A stretch of DNA of 64,000 nucleotides from Larus michahellis (taxonomy: Eukaryota > Chordata > Aves > Charadriiformes > Laridae). A program made the position numbers and the translations under genes. The notes beneath the pieces are model-generated. The model was not told the origin of the DNA, did not search any database, and saw nothing but the letters and a program-made list of their open reading frames with translations. Of this stretch, positions 37,801 to 52,139 are shown piece by piece; position 1 is the stretch's first letter, and every line of letters begins with the position of its first letter. Location: assembly GCF_964199755.1 (NCBI RefSeq), contig NC_133900.1, positions 23,041,701-23,105,700 of the forward strand, read 5' to 3'.

Positions 37801-40800
37801 GGTTTGTATTTGCTTTTTTTTTTTTTTAATATTAATTGCAAGATTTTAAAATGAAAAGAAAAAGCAGTAACAACAGTGGAACAGTTTTAGGCTCAAGCAG
37901 TTACTTGTCTCCAGAATTTCTTGTGGAACTGAGTTGCTTCAGAGTAATGCAAAGTCAGCAACACACGTACCATATCAATCTCTAAGTAAATGTGAAATAT
38001 TAGCTGTATGTAATGCCTTCAGAATTATGTCTGATGTAATGGTAAGAGATTATCTGTTGTAATTGCAACAACTACAAAACCTCTCATAAGGAATTGCCAT
38101 TTATTGCTGGTCTCGTAGTGCAGCAGATCTTTGCTGCCTTAAACACATCTGTAAGGCAATAAGCAGACATTCATTATTACAATGAAGTCATAAACCTTTA
38201 GAGATCTTACCTCGAAGCAAGGCATGGGGTGTGGGCTTATTTGGTTAATGAAAAATAGGTAATGCTGGAATGCTAGAACAACAGGAATGGGGATTTTTCT
38301 CCCTGAAAGGGAAGGGTGACAATACATCCTTCCCCAGAGTAGTTCGTTCTGAGGCTGCACAGCCTATAGGCAGTCCCCTATAGGGTACACTGGAGTCCTC
38401 ATAGACAATGCAATAGTTTGCAGAAGGGCAGATGGTTCCCACAGGTATCCCAAATATCAACCGTAGCCAACCTCTGGTGATCAACTTACTAAAAAACCAA
38501 ATGAAACCAACAGCAACAAAAAATGAACTCGTGATATTCCACAGCCTGGTTTATGTATTACTCCAGATAAGGTCAGGGAGATAGTCCCATCCACTGCAGG
38601 TACTGTCCTCCAGACAAGGCTACACAGTGACCCTCCCTTACCTTAACTTCATTTTCAGTGACATTGCTTTTACAGGACTGGAAAGTCCTGATTGATTGCA
38701 GAAAATCAGAAGTAGCCCTGGTTCTTCTCAGAAGCAAACACTGGGATCTTGAGACCAAATATTTCGTATTTGAGGATGTTGTGGGGTTTGGCTTTAAGTC
38801 CCTCACTTTCCTGCCAATTTCAAATGTGATTCAAAACTGAGTTCATTTTCTGATCTGTTGCAGTCATTCTCACAGGACTTTGTTAGAAGCAGACTGTAGA
38901 GGGGATTGTAAGAAAATAAGTTGGAAGAATTTCTGGAGCTGGCACATCCAGAAGGATTTAAGAGGCTAGATCAGATGACAAGGCCATCATCTTTCTATTA
39001 ATTCCTTCCTTTCATGCACATTTTGGAGGCCTAGGAAGAATTCTCTCATGCCTAGGTTTTTAACACAAAAAGCTACTCATGTAGAGACAACTGTAGAAGA
39101 TATGCTGTTTGACTGTCTTGTCATTAATGAACATGAAATTATCAGCTAATAAAAGATGGTGACACAGTAAAGCAACCCAAGAATAAATCCTAGACCTCTT
39201 GTGACTCCTTCCCAGGAAGTTAAATTTCAGTGGGACATTTGCTATTGTTCTCAACGGACTGCAGAGAGAAACTCAGGCTACCGTCAGCCGTGATTTCCCG
39301 GCCAATAACAAGGAGGAAGTAAATGCTACAAAGAATCCTTCTTAGCCTGCTGGCCACAGCACAGCTACAAAATTAGCCTCTGCTTGTAACATTCAAACAG
39401 ATGGGTGTCACCCAGGTGGAACAGATGACACATTGAACAACAGACAGTCTCTCACTCTGTCATATTTGACCCCAGAAGAATGACAAAGCTCATATTTAAG
39501 GAAGAAATCACTATGCTCTGCTATGCATATTATGTAAGTCATCTCGTGTGCATTTAGAGACACAGGTACAGAACAGAGTGTGTGATTTGTAAGAGTTTTA
39601 TCTACAGTAACTTAACCTACAGGCATTATGGAAAGATAACTCTGTAGCTGAGCTTCCTACACAAAATAAAACCTCTTTAATCTGTCTGTAAAGCAGATAT
39701 TTTGTGGAATGAACAAGAGCAGGGAAGAGTATAATTAGTTCCATTTCAAAACAGAACACAATGGAGAAACAAAGGGCAGTGAAAGAAGAGAAACAGGCTA
39801 ATGGTAAAGTTACCTCAGTAGATTTACCGCGCTTCTGTCTTTATGAAGAGGCATCAGCAGAGCAAGGTACACGGGCTTAAAAAAAATGAGTTTACAACTG
39901 CTACATGCATGGGGGAGGGTAGTCCCATGTTACTGTAGGCCCCGCAGAGAAAGAAATAGAGCCTGATAGTTAATCACACTATTTATCTGATTATTATTAA
40001 TGCCACAGTACAGAATATTTCACTGAATGAGGCCCCTTACAGGGCCAGATCCTGGCCCGCAAGGCTGCTCTGGGGAACGGAGCCATCCCAGTGGGCTGAC
40101 AACCAGCCTCCTGGGGACAACAACCCACCCACCGGCTGAGACTGAGAGAAACTCAGCACAACGCTGACTGTACCAGGAGAAGATTTGCTGTATAGCACAT
40201 ACAGATCCTGAAGGATAAGTGACATTTTAAACAAAGCTGGATCAGTTCGGTTAGAAACGGATTTAAACCAGGTGAAATTCCCGAGATGCTGAGCCAGGTA
40301 ACTTCTAGTGTACTTTCTCCTCAGGAAATGTGGGGGTTTTTTTCAGATAAATATTTAAAGTAAATAGGTAGGTTTTCATCTATTTAGGATTCCTGCTGAA
40401 AGCAATGAGTTTGTAAACAAGGGAAGAAAAACAGGGTATGAATCTATTCTAAAGAAAGCATAATTAAGAGCACTTTATTTTTACAGCCCACAGTAAAAAC
40501 CCTTAATAGCTAGAAACATTTGCTGTTTTTCAAAGCTTGAATATTTCAGAAAGACTGTTTTCCATCCAATATCACAAGAGGGAAATAACCAAGACCAAAA
40601 TAATGTCTCAGAGATTTTATTTTACGTATGATTCAACTAGGCTAAAGGAAATACTACCTTCTTTGACTAGAAGCATGGAAGAGTTCAAGGATACAATATT
40701 TGTTTTTAAAGAAAAACCTAATACACATGTTTGGAAAGGAAGAGGACAAGACTTAAGCTCCTGGCAGTATTTGCAGACATCCACAGACATTTTGAATAGA

Positions 40801-41017
40801 GGTATTCTTCTGGGGGCTTTCACCTTGTCTGAAGGTTTTGTACTTGTTCCAGGTCTTGCACTGTTTATTACATTTTAAAAAGTCAAGTTATTCTTTCCTA
40901 CTGCACTGCAAACTAGAACATTACTCTTGCTAATTTTGGGGACTCAAGAGCAAACAGAGCAGGGGAAGAGCCAGACACAGATGAAAGCATAATTCTAAAA
41001 AAGCAATTGAAGTTTCC

Positions 41018-41080
41018 ACTTAAAAAAAAAAAAACACCAAAGAAAACCCAACAAAAAACCACCAACAACAAAACCAAACA
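41018..41080. repeat. A/C-rich low-complexity tract
   Basis: A run of 12 or more A is followed by CACCAAAG, AAAACCC and CAACAA-type units up to about 41080. Same texture as the tracts near 17518 and 25505. Confidence 0.8.
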
Positions 41081-41765
41081 GAAGAGGTAAGGATTTTCCT
41101 CAAGCCTGCAGCAATAGACTGTTAGTTTTCTGCTTGCAATATTAAAACCATTGCTGTAAAAAATGCCTGACCCAGCACCGCATCAAATCAGCAACACAGG
41201 AAACATGACAAGGGGCAACTTCTTATGCTTTTGTCAGACCAAGACAAATAAACAGATAGAGATCCAACACTGGAGATTAATATTAAAGCCATAAATAAAG
41301 AAATCACATGTAAAGTAAACGGTAGCAGATTATAAGGAATTCTTTAAAAGAGATATTAAAAAGAGGTAGTGAAACTCAAAACCCCATACACATACTGCAG
41401 TCTCATTTCATTTACAGAGTATTTAAAGACGACATTCATTCTGTCCTGCCAGCATGCCAGTTTGTATGTAGAGGAACTGTTCTGCTCTATTGACTTTGCA
41501 CTGTATGTTGTATGACTACTAGCAGCTCTACTTGGCACACTATAACTGCTGTGGTTTAATCTTCATCCTATATTCCAAAAAAGAGCTACTGTGTTCATTG
41601 TCACAGTTTACTACTACTCTCCAAGAACTACCCCGTCCTAGATATTATCCTTACAGAGTCCAGACTTATGGGAATTCTGTATGGTCAAGCAATGGAGGAG
41701 GCTTTTAGACAAATTCCATCAGCTTTATCAGATTTTCAAGTCAAGGAAATGTCTTTTAAGGTGAA

Positions 41766-41832
41766 GAATCACAGAATCGTAGGGTTGGAAGGGACCTCTG
41801 GAGATCATCTAGTCCAACGCCCCTGCCAGAGC
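41766..41832 (-). repeat. CR1 LINE 3'-end fragment
   Basis: The plus strand has GAATCACAGAATCGTAGGG, TTGGAAGGGACCTCTGGAG and ATCATCTAGTCCAACGCCCC in order, the reverse complement of a typical avian CR1 terminus, including the start of the terminal 8-bp repeats. It is the least diverged CR1 piece in the window, strongly 5'-truncated. Confidence 0.92.
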
Positions 41833-44800
41833 CAAATCTTAAATGACATCAAATATTCATTCATTACTACAATAATTCTGACTCCTGTTTATTTTCCAAG
41901 GCCTCATTTTGTTACACACTATATGAACAGAGTAAAGAGTTTCTTCTCTACAGAGTCTGCGGTTTTAGAGACAAGAAACAGACTGACAGAGCTGCATGTG
42001 ACTGTCTCCAAAGCTGACCATTCTCCCTAAGTGGCATTCCCTGCAGGAGACATCCTTTAACTACTAGGGATGCTGGGCTCTGAACCCTCATCAAATTCTT
42101 CAGTGGAAAGGATGGCTCAACCTACTGCATCTCTGAAGCAAGTTTTTTTCAGGTCATCATTAAATACCCAATTGCTATTGCTGTTAGAGCTTATTAGAGG
42201 TTCATCCAAGAAAGAGCAGCTTTTAATGAAGGTTATACTCCTCATCGGCATTAGCAGTCCTCAATTGTACATTTCTTTCCACTAAGAAATGATCAGAAAG
42301 ACACGCTTTTCCAGCATTCAGAAGAGTGAGGAAGGACAATCATGTTTTTGCAATAATCCATTTCTTAGGGACCAAGCCTTTTAACTCCCCAAAGCAATGG
42401 AAACTTCACTGATGTTTTTAACGAAAAAGGGATTGGTTCCTGTATTAATTCACAACCAAAGCATCATTTCCCCTTCCCCTCCAGTCTCCTGAGAATAACA
42501 TATCAGCAAAATAACATCTCGTCGCACATGCACATCAGCAAAAGCATCTGTAAATTCTCATTCAAGAACTGAATTTGTGGTAGTGGCTCATAGCAGCACA
42601 TAAACCAGAAAGAAAACAGCTTGATTAGCCTTTCAAAAGAAAATCCAATTCATAACAAATCCTATTTTAACTTGCTAGCTGAGAGATGGACGTGAGCATT
42701 TGAGGGAGGGCAGGGAATGGAACATCTTATTTGTATAATGCCTCTTCACATCATGGTCACGTGTTAAATTCCAAGTATCATGTTGTAGGGCAGTCTAAAG
42801 TTCTACTTTACAGAACAGGTAAGCAAATGCAGTTAATTAAAGCAGCACCTCTTCGCACAGACAGAAGTCACATACTTATAAATTAGTCTGTATTTTGGAA
42901 GATGTTTTCTTCAGCAGTTTAATAGTAAGTCTGTTTAATAATCAGACTTGAACAAATAAGAGACACTGGAATAAACAATTTTCAGTCATTTCCTCCATCT
43001 TCTCCTGGCCTTTAAACTCCTCTCTTCTTCCACAGTTTCACTGGCCATATGAATGGCTGTGAGAGGAATCTGGAAGGCTGGAGGTCCTACTCAAGCTCTG
43101 TTGGGAAACAGTCCCAAGGATCCATCACTGGAGCTGAGTGCTGATCCCAAATTAGCCACAGCAACTCCATGTATAGTAATTACCGATCTGACATTTGGCA
43201 ATTCTGTTGAGCTTATTTACTGCACTGCTCTGAGACATCAAATACGTCAAAAATACAAGCTGGAATAATTGCATAGCAAAGGTCACACATTAAACCATTT
43301 TTTAAGTTAATTGCCTGGTACTTCAGATAAACAAAGATTTGGGCTTCTTTTCCAGTAAAGCTCTCTCACTGCCAATTAATCTGAGTTTCCTGGCTTTTGG
43401 CAGCCATCAGCATACTGTCACAGCTAAATGGCTCCAGAAAACAAGTAGCCTTGAAAAAGAACAACTTGCATGATATGCTTGGGATGGTTATTTAAACAAT
43501 GCTTACCTAACTAAGAGATGAAGGGCAGTGAGAAGTGAGGTACTGAACACTGACTGCCCCTTACCTTGAGCAAGGCATACTCAAGGAATGGGAATAATGT
43601 TATATTAGGAGGACTTTGCCCGTTAATTAAACCGACCTAATCAACATACTGCTGCACGTTTACTAGTCTAATTTTCATCACTGTAGGGAATCAAAGACAT
43701 TATACTGATATGGAATTAAACACATATAATTCCCTTCATGACTACTTCCCCTAAATTAGTACATGCATGCTATATGCATATCTTTGAGCTGCAACCCACA
43801 GACAGAACTGCAAATGCAGGGAGCAAATTAAATACAGGAGTTAATAACCAAAACAAGACATAATTCCTTTCAATTTACTGGAGGGGTTCTTTTTGTAAAA
43901 GGCTGTTCTTTGACAAAATTGGGATTTACCTATAATAGATAATTATTCTGAAAAAGGAGATATTTTGATGGTTGTCTTGGACGTAAACAGGGGGTGAATA
44001 GATTAACTGCCTTGTCTCAGGATAGTATGACTAGACAAGAGGTCAGTGTTGCTAACTGCGAAACTGGGTCTGTCCTGCTCTAGAATGTGTATACATATGT
44101 AGATATATAAATAAAATTTATTTTATACAACTCTGGAGATATTTTGGCTCTCCAGTACTAACAAATACGGTGTTTCTGTTTGTTTTTAAGTTTAGTCAGT
44201 GAAAGCACTGACTCAGATTACACCTTAGAAATAAATCAGTTCAACTACTGTTATTTTTAGTCCTTTCTCCAAATCTGGTTAAATATTTGGTCTCACAACA
44301 CAGCGGACAAAAGTTGTGAATAGCACTAAACCCCACCTACTGATCTGAACTGAAATAAAAGACAGTCAGGGACCAATCTTCCCATTACTTCTAAATAAAG
44401 AATGTATGCTATCTTTTATACTCTTGCAATAATTAAAAAATAACCCTATTGTTTGGAGTAGCACTTGGTCCCCAAGGAAGGAATTCCTTTCCAGCTAAAC
44501 AGATTTTTACTTTTGTGAATCTCTGCCAGGCAGGGAAAACAAATACAAGCCTTCCCCACTTGGTTACCCCCTCTTCCCATGAGCTCTTTCACCATCTGTG
44601 CATGATCATGGCGCAGCCTGTCTTTCCACCCCTCTGAAAAGCACGCAAGGATTCCTCCCAAACACGTCTCATCATAGGAACATATGGCTGCTGGGGATGG
44701 CACTGCTGAAATTGGGATTGGATTAAATGGGACATGAAGCCACTCTCCAGGGGCCATCAGGGGCCTGCTGTGGAGGGAGAAGTTGGGGAACTATTTTTCC

Positions 44801-47800
44801 TCTCCACTCAGGGAAGCACCTCTTCCCTGAAATGCCCTTGTCCATCCCTGAACTGTGTGCGACACTGTCATTCCCTCCACTCCCTCTCCCAACCACTGCA
44901 GCAGGCATTGAAGCCTGTACAGGTTTTCTGTGTGCTCCCCATTTCAGCGACTGCTCTGTAGACTACTAGAGCCGCTCTGGGGGGTTTCCGTCTGTAAATC
45001 CATGCACTAACGAATTCACCAATCACTCTTCTGCGTGGCCCTGCTGAACCATCCATCTGTTATCCCTCTCCACAGCTGCTCAGGATGTTCCCTGTCATGT
45101 CCTCTGTCGGGGTTCAGTGCTCTGAGCTCAAAGGCATAAATGCAAGAGAGATGGTGAACACTGTGTGGTCAACACTTGGCCCATTGAGATCACACCTTAG
45201 TCAGTCTGCAGGAAGCTTCACTGTGACTAGTTTACACTGACAATGCCTTTGAACAGCAAAAGCTTGAAACTCTCTTCTAAGAAAAACTGGCTTTTCAGAA
45301 GCCACCAAAGTACTCAATACTGCAGGCATGTGACTATTAACTTCATTTTGTTCCTCTGCTAAATCTTGAAATACAAGCTACATGCCTGGAAAAGGAAGGG
45401 CTTGCAGGTGAATAGAAGTGCAGTGGCACCTCAGAGATTGTTTCTCTGCTAACACGCTCCTGTCTAGTCCCTGCTGGATCTGCAAGTATTGCAAGCATTT
45501 GTAAGGACTGGCAGAAGTACTTGCAGAAGGTTCCAGCTCAAGTTATGTTCTCAAGGCTTAGTGTAATGCACATAACACAGTCCAGAATTTGCAAAACATG
45601 CACATACGGACAGAAATGCTAACTGCATCTTTCAAAATGGAAACAACTGCAAAAATAACAAAGTTTTCAGGAATATAATGCAAACTGAATCCCAGTACTT
45701 GGAGCAAACCATCACTGAAACACAGCTAAAGACACCACTACAGGTGTTTTTCAAAAGTCTAAAGAAATGGATATTGCTAATGGAATAAACAGATAGGAAG
45801 CCAAAAAACATGGAGCACCATATTCCTTTCTTCCTTCCACCATTCAGGATCAAAACCAGTCTCTAGTTTGTGCACATACCTGAGCTGTTCTCACTTTCCC
45901 TTCAACTGTGCTGAAATCATCCCTGTGGACATTAGTTCTTAGAGCAATGTTATCTACAAAGAAAAAGCCTTTTAAGACCATAGATCTATTCATAGCTGGT
46001 TAACAGGGTTTTGGTCCTGCAGTTTTGCAATAAGTGGTTAATTAATGCAGCAACGCTGGTGGCAAGTGGCAGAATTTAGTCTGTGATTTTTTGATTTTTG
46101 CAAATTTATGTCATACAAAGTATGCTTTAACTGTATTGGTGTGGAATTGATCGCAAAAGGATTACTGATCTACAGAGAGAGAGGGGAATGAAACTGGAAT
46201 ATGGTCCCTCTGCTTCAAAGTGCTATCAGCAAGTTACACTTCTACATGCGACACTGAGGAAAAAGCTGTAGAAACAGCGGTATGCATGGTCACATTCTCA
46301 AAGTTACCCAAAGCTAAAAAGTTTAGCTTAACTCCCAAGGTAAAGAATTAACACAAAGAAGTTGTGCAAGGGACAGAGAAAATGTATCACTGTGCCACGC
46401 TTTTGGAACACCCTGTCACACTCTGATCCCTTCAAAAGTAAAAAATATCCTGTGAAGCCTGTGGTTTTGATACAAAAAAAGCATTTATAGCTGATCAGTA
46501 CCAGATCCATGTTTTACTTAGCTGTAGAAAAACAACTGAACAATTTAACACTTCCTGTCAGTTTGCCTTATACAAATTGTAAGGCTTGTAGTAAGTCTCT
46601 GTTGTTAAAGGTTCTCCCAAAAGTGCCTGTTGTGCACAGCAGTCCTGGCAACACTGCAGGTTCCAGTAACAGCAAGCACCTTGAAGCAGCACCTCGGTCA
46701 CATTTGAGTATGGCTCTGTCATATTGCAGGGTGTTACAGAGTTTAAACACACAAACATTTTTTTTAAAAATTCAATAATGAGACATTACATGCATTCCTT
46801 ACCTGGTGGAGTTGATGCAACTCCTCTAGATGTCCTGCCTGAGTTGGTTATCGGAAGCCAGCCTGCTTTCATAGCAGAAGGCCCCTCCTTGCTGCTGGCC
46901 TGCTGCAAGATTCCCAGTTACTTTAACCCACTGCAGAAACCATTAGACAGGGAAACTTCTTAACGTCACTGGGCAAGACGCATGCTGAGAAAATTTGTTC
47001 TAAAACAGACACTGGCAGCAAAAAATCAAGAAGTTCAAAAGGAAGTAAAGAGGTTAGGCAGCTTCCATACACAGACACCAGAGTAAGCTTGTTTCTTACT
47101 CAATTAGATACTACTACTACTACTAACTCCATCCAGAGACATTCTATGGGGGCTTAGGAGTGTTTCGAGAGTATAGAAGATACAGAAAAGATATAGTTTA
47201 TAGCCGCTAGTGTCATTTTACATTATTAAAAAATATTTTTGTGCAAGTTTGCATCAGTTTCCCAAAGTAACAGCAAAAAGTAATTTCTAGTCTCACTAAC
47301 TACAGACCCCAGCGTGTGAAAAGGGAACATGCTGGACAGGTGATGTTTCTAAGCTAAAGAGCAAACCATGCTATTCCTTCTGAATGAGGAGCACAGGACA
47401 GCAGGCAGATATTTGAGATGTTGAAACCTCTAAAAAAAAAAAAATAATAAGTTCTACTCTGCTCCCAATACTTGAATCTTTCCCAGGATAAACTGAAATG
47501 GAGATAGGGCAGCCCAGAAGAGCATTCCAAATAGTCTGCTTCCATATCCTCCCACCAAGACATTCCAAACCATCTTGACTTGATAAACACCAACCCCAGC
47601 TATCTGTGATCACAGACCGCCTGGCTCAGGGAGGTTTAGTTTTGCCTTTGCTGGAAGACACACAGCTCCCCAGTCCCTGCCTCCCCCACTTAGGCAGATA
47701 GAGGGCACAGCAGCCCACTCATAGCCGGGCAAGGTAGCAGGCAGCCATGGTGGCTGAGCTCATGGGTGGGATGGCTGGGGTGGCAAGGTAGCACCTGCCA

Positions 47801-50800
47801 GGCTGCTGCATGCCCCAGGAGCACATTTGGCCTGCTGCGAGCACACATTGCACATCCCTCTTAATATATGTACACACGTGATTTATTCTTACTTCAGTTT
47901 TTTCACATGAGAATTTAGAGACAAGGTCCAAAGGGAAGAGAGGAAATCACAGCAGAACTCATCCGAGACACAGCCTGTCCCAGTTCTCCTTCCTTTGCTG
48001 TTTCTTTTCTTTACCCGCTGTGCTGTAGGAAGGCAAAGAAACTAATAAATCTTCTGATGATGCTAATGGGTCACTTTACAGTAGACATAAGCCTTGATTA
48101 AAACCCTGTAATCAAGACTGCCTTCTGCCTTTGGGATTTAAGCTAACATCTTTGCACTGGGACAATGTTTTTCCTTAAATACTGAAAAGAAATGCAAGGA
48201 AAGCTGACAGACCTCCCAGCCTCTTCAGCAGCCCTGACCTAGAATATCAAAAGGAGGTCAGTGCAAATAAACTGTCTTGATTCTCCCAGCTGTCTAGCAA
48301 GCTCAGGTTTTCACCTTCAGCCTTTCCTACTCCCTAACTACCTTAGCCTGCCCAGCCTCCACCCTCCCCACAGTCATTTCTTGGCCTGCCTGGGTACCAC
48401 AGCCTCCTACATTTCCTAGCTTATTTTTTTCAGTGCACCTGGTAGCAGGCAAACTATCAGATGCCTCTTGACAACCACTGATCATCAAGCTATCAGAATT
48501 TGCATGCAGGCTGTGCCCTCCAGCTCAGCTTGGGACAAGGGTCTCGTTGCCATGATTAAGACCTCTACTACAATTTCAGAAAATCATGAAGGAGCAGAGA
48601 GGCCTAAGGAGTTAGCCTTATAAAGATAAACATTAAATAAAATGGCATCAGCCCTAAACAGAAGGAAGAGTGAGCCAGGAATGATGATAGTGGTACGCAA
48701 GGGAGAAACAAGGCACCTGACTAGGAGAGCGTTTCAGCAGGGAGTGAAACGCTGCCTACTCCTTGGGACAATCCCTTCCCTAAAATCTCTGCCATTTCCC
48801 AGGCACATCAAATGTAAAAGCTTAGCTCTTCCATCACATCATACTCTACACAAACAGCCTCTGCGTACCCTAGGAGGAGCCTCTGCCTGGAAGGAAGGCC
48901 AAACACGTACACTGGATTTCACATTGCAGAAGGAGGATGGCTTGAGGACAGCATGCATGTTAACCTTCTTCACATATCAAAGAAATAATTTTAAGCAATC
49001 CAGGATACAATATCTATCTAGTTGATAAAATTTTCCATTCTGTTGGCTTGTGGAAAAGCAAGTGTTAAATAACCAAACAGCTTTTTAGAAAACCTCTGCA
49101 TCACAATATTTAAATATATCATTATGTGCTTTTTAAAAGCCTGATTGGAAAAATTACATCATTATGGACTTTCTGAACATTTGGTGTGTCAGCTCTCAGT
49201 GCCTAAGAGCCCTATAAATAGATGTTTGGACCACCTCAATACAATTTATGTATGCAGTTTTTCCGTAATCCACTTAACTCTATTATTCAAATAAAGTGCA
49301 ACAGGATCTTTTCTTGGGAACAGGGATTATGCAATGCTCAGCACAGGAGGTTCAAGAAAAACAGTATAAAGCCAAACATGAGCTGCAAACACTTGCAGAG
49401 CAGCAGGATCCGTTTATATTTATATGCTGTGTTTCCATTCCTTTCTCATCTAACAGCCACTAGCTTCTCTTGCCTCTTTTGATCTAACAAACCCTTTCTC
49501 TCTCTCATGTCGTAGTACACCAAGAGTGTGGCCAAGCCCTTAAACATCAACTGCCAACAGGTTAATAATGAAAATATAATTGCAGCATGACCAAAACTTT
49601 AATATAATTAGATCCCTATGCTGCTAGGAACCACTGTTTCAAATAGAAATTATAAACCCCTATAGTACTCATGAGATTTTGCCAAAATCTACTGAATTCT
49701 GGAGTTTGTTAGAAACCCAAATTTAGAGTTTCAAGTCAGAGATGGCTAAATACTATGTGCATAGCTTTCTACACACAAAAAATTTTCCTCTCATATTTCT
49801 AAAAGGCAACTGCTATTAATATGCTCCCTTAACCTCCTTAAGAGCCTTCCAGTTACACACGAGTAGAATACAAATATAAAAATAAAAATATGCAATTTAG
49901 CAATGAGAACTCTGAATGAAACCTTTGAAAACATACTGTATAATACTATTTTAACACACCCACATATATATATCTACGTGTACCTAAACTGTGTTTGAGG
50001 ATGAATTCCATTATCTGTGTCTTTCTTTTCCTTATATAGTGAATATATCAATTATTCACTTAGTGTGAATCACTTCGGTAAATGGCTCTATGAAAGATCC
50101 AAGTATATAATTTGATACAGTATATATTCATGTAGAAGAAAGCTCCAGGATAAAATGTGTTTAGATGGATTCTTTTCAAGTTACGGCTTCTGGTCAGTTC
50201 AACACTCAAAAGTTGTTTCTAAGGATCTCAATTTAATTCATGCTTAAGGTTCATTTAGAACCTCAGTAACCTACCCCACCTCTCCAGGAAACTCCCAGCT
50301 ATGGAGACCCACAAGCTGTTAAGCAAGTCTCAAAAAGGGCTATTTTTAATCAGAATGCAGTGTAGGTTATGGAGTTATATGTTATGGGGATGAAGCAAAA
50401 AAATTTGGAGAACGTGAGGGAGGTAGAAAATATCAGATATTGTCAAGTATCTATTGACAATTATAATGGGATATAATGCCAAAGTGTTATTTTAAGAACT
50501 GTCTTTCCTTTTCATGGACTCAAGCCCTCTGGAATTAGGCACCGTGAAATGCAGAGGTAGAGGGAAGGGCCTTCCCAGGAGGAAGGAGCAACGCCAACAG
50601 GACACAGAGGCAGAGAACTGTGTTAAGGCTGAGTACAAGTCAGCTGGGGGACTGCCAGTGGTCACGGGGGGTTGAGGCAGCTGATGCTCTTCTCCGAGAT
50701 GTCTTCTGCAGTGGGGAGATATCGCAAGGACAATAAGTCCAGAAGAAAAAACACCCACTTAAAATAGTAAAAAGGTAGCAGCAAAGTAACAGTAAAATCA

Positions 50801-52139
50801 CCACTCATTTTCTGTCTGCCTTTCCACTGAATCACAACTTAAAAAACACTCTTTAGCCCACCGCAATTCTTAGCTTTCACCACAGAAGGACTGTCTGCCA
50901 CCAGCACCAGGAATCACAACGAATTTGTGCTTAAACCAAGTACTGCCAGCCATTAGCATTTTAATGAGAAAGTTCTTAAAAGCAAGAATCCACTTTAGTA
51001 TCACCATTTCCATTCTTTTTCCATTCTGTTTTCACCGGACTGGTGAGACATTTCACTTTAAGTGCGATTCAAAATGCCAAGTGCAGAAAAAATATCTCCA
51101 TAGTTACACACCTCTTTCTTGCAACAAAGTGGCAGTTCTCCATGGCTCTGCTTTGAAATTTTAAATGGTGAAACACAATAAAAATACCTTGCTTCGATCA
51201 TCACGAGGGATTTGTTTTCAGTTTTTAGCCAACAGCTAAAACATAGAACATTTTCCTCTCTACAAGGATAACTGAAAGAGCCCAAAGGAAATAATGTAAA
51301 AATCCAACTTGTAATGTAAAAGAAAACTTTGTGTAGAGATACATCCATTTAGTAATACCAAAAGGGAGGATTCAGCCTAAATTCATGTAAAAATGAGAAA
51401 CATTCCAAAGGGTATATATTTGAAAATAGGAGATATATGGTCCATATAAATATGCAAAAGTAGAATGTACCAATACAATCTCTTAGCATAAAATGTAACA
51501 CTCAAATTATTGCAAGTTTAACCCTTACATTTGCAACATACAAAAATTAAGAGAAGATATTAATTAAAAATTTTGGGTTTTATATATATTCTTTCATCTA
51601 ACACAAATATGCCAATGTTATGTAAGAAATCTCCACCCTTCTTTAGAAGGCATTAAAAGACATCAGACAAGATTAATTTACAGAACACAAGTCCAAATAC
51701 CTTATACACAGAGAGAACATGTTCAAAACATAAGCACATCCATGGTATCAAACTTTCTTCCAACTAGACTCGGCATGTACCCACCTGCCCAGTGCTCCTC
51801 ATTACAATGAATAAAAGAACTGAACATCTGCTCTGCTAAATAAGATTAGTCAGTTTGACCGGCTTAATCTATCCATACAGACAATGTCTTTAGTTAGAAA
51901 TGCATAGCTGGAGTTAGAGGTAAGCCCACAAGTGATTTTTGTTTGTTATTTAACTCCCATTTCTAGAAATAGGAAGTTATATCTACCTTGTGACTGTCTC
52001 ACATTCTGATTTCCGCTGTTACACTCTACAGTCATAATCACATCTCAATGTTTGCTTTATAAACTATGAAGAAATGTAGGCTGCACCTGGACGTCTTCCA
52101 CTCACTGACTCGTGGGCATATAAATAAAGCCTGCAAGTC
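41833..52139. other. Intergenic region downstream of BBS12
   Basis: No gene supported over about 10 kb. Open frames up to 127 codons (for example 48642-49025) have no recognisable domain. The part next to 52,139 should contain the BBS12 3' UTR, but I saw no convincing AATAAA signal (TTTATT on the plus strand) in the first kilobase. A perfect MEF2-type site, CTATAAATAG, lies at 49212-49221; alone it means little. Confidence 0.6.

Larger units (their letters stand above)
27991..41764. other. Intergenic region between FGF2 and BBS12, left part
   Basis: I find no gene over nearly 14 kb. Visible structure: a three-copy ACAAAACTCTT-like tandem at about 30300-30340; a homeodomain-site-rich stretch near 30600-31080; another complex stretch near 32770-33060; a CT/T tract at 34805-34854; short CA repeats near 35215-35245; and an A/C tract at 41018-41080. 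Open frames of 60-114 codons have no recognisable content. Confidence 0.6.

Noticed and set aside
48642-49025. 127-codon open frame in the intergenic region
   Set aside because: Contains no recognisable motif and has no flanking exon signals. Length alone is not enough in 64 kb.
49212-49221. Perfect MEF2/TATA-like CTATAAATAG
   Set aside because: A single A/T-rich 10-mer in 64 kb is expected by chance, and no gene starts nearby.
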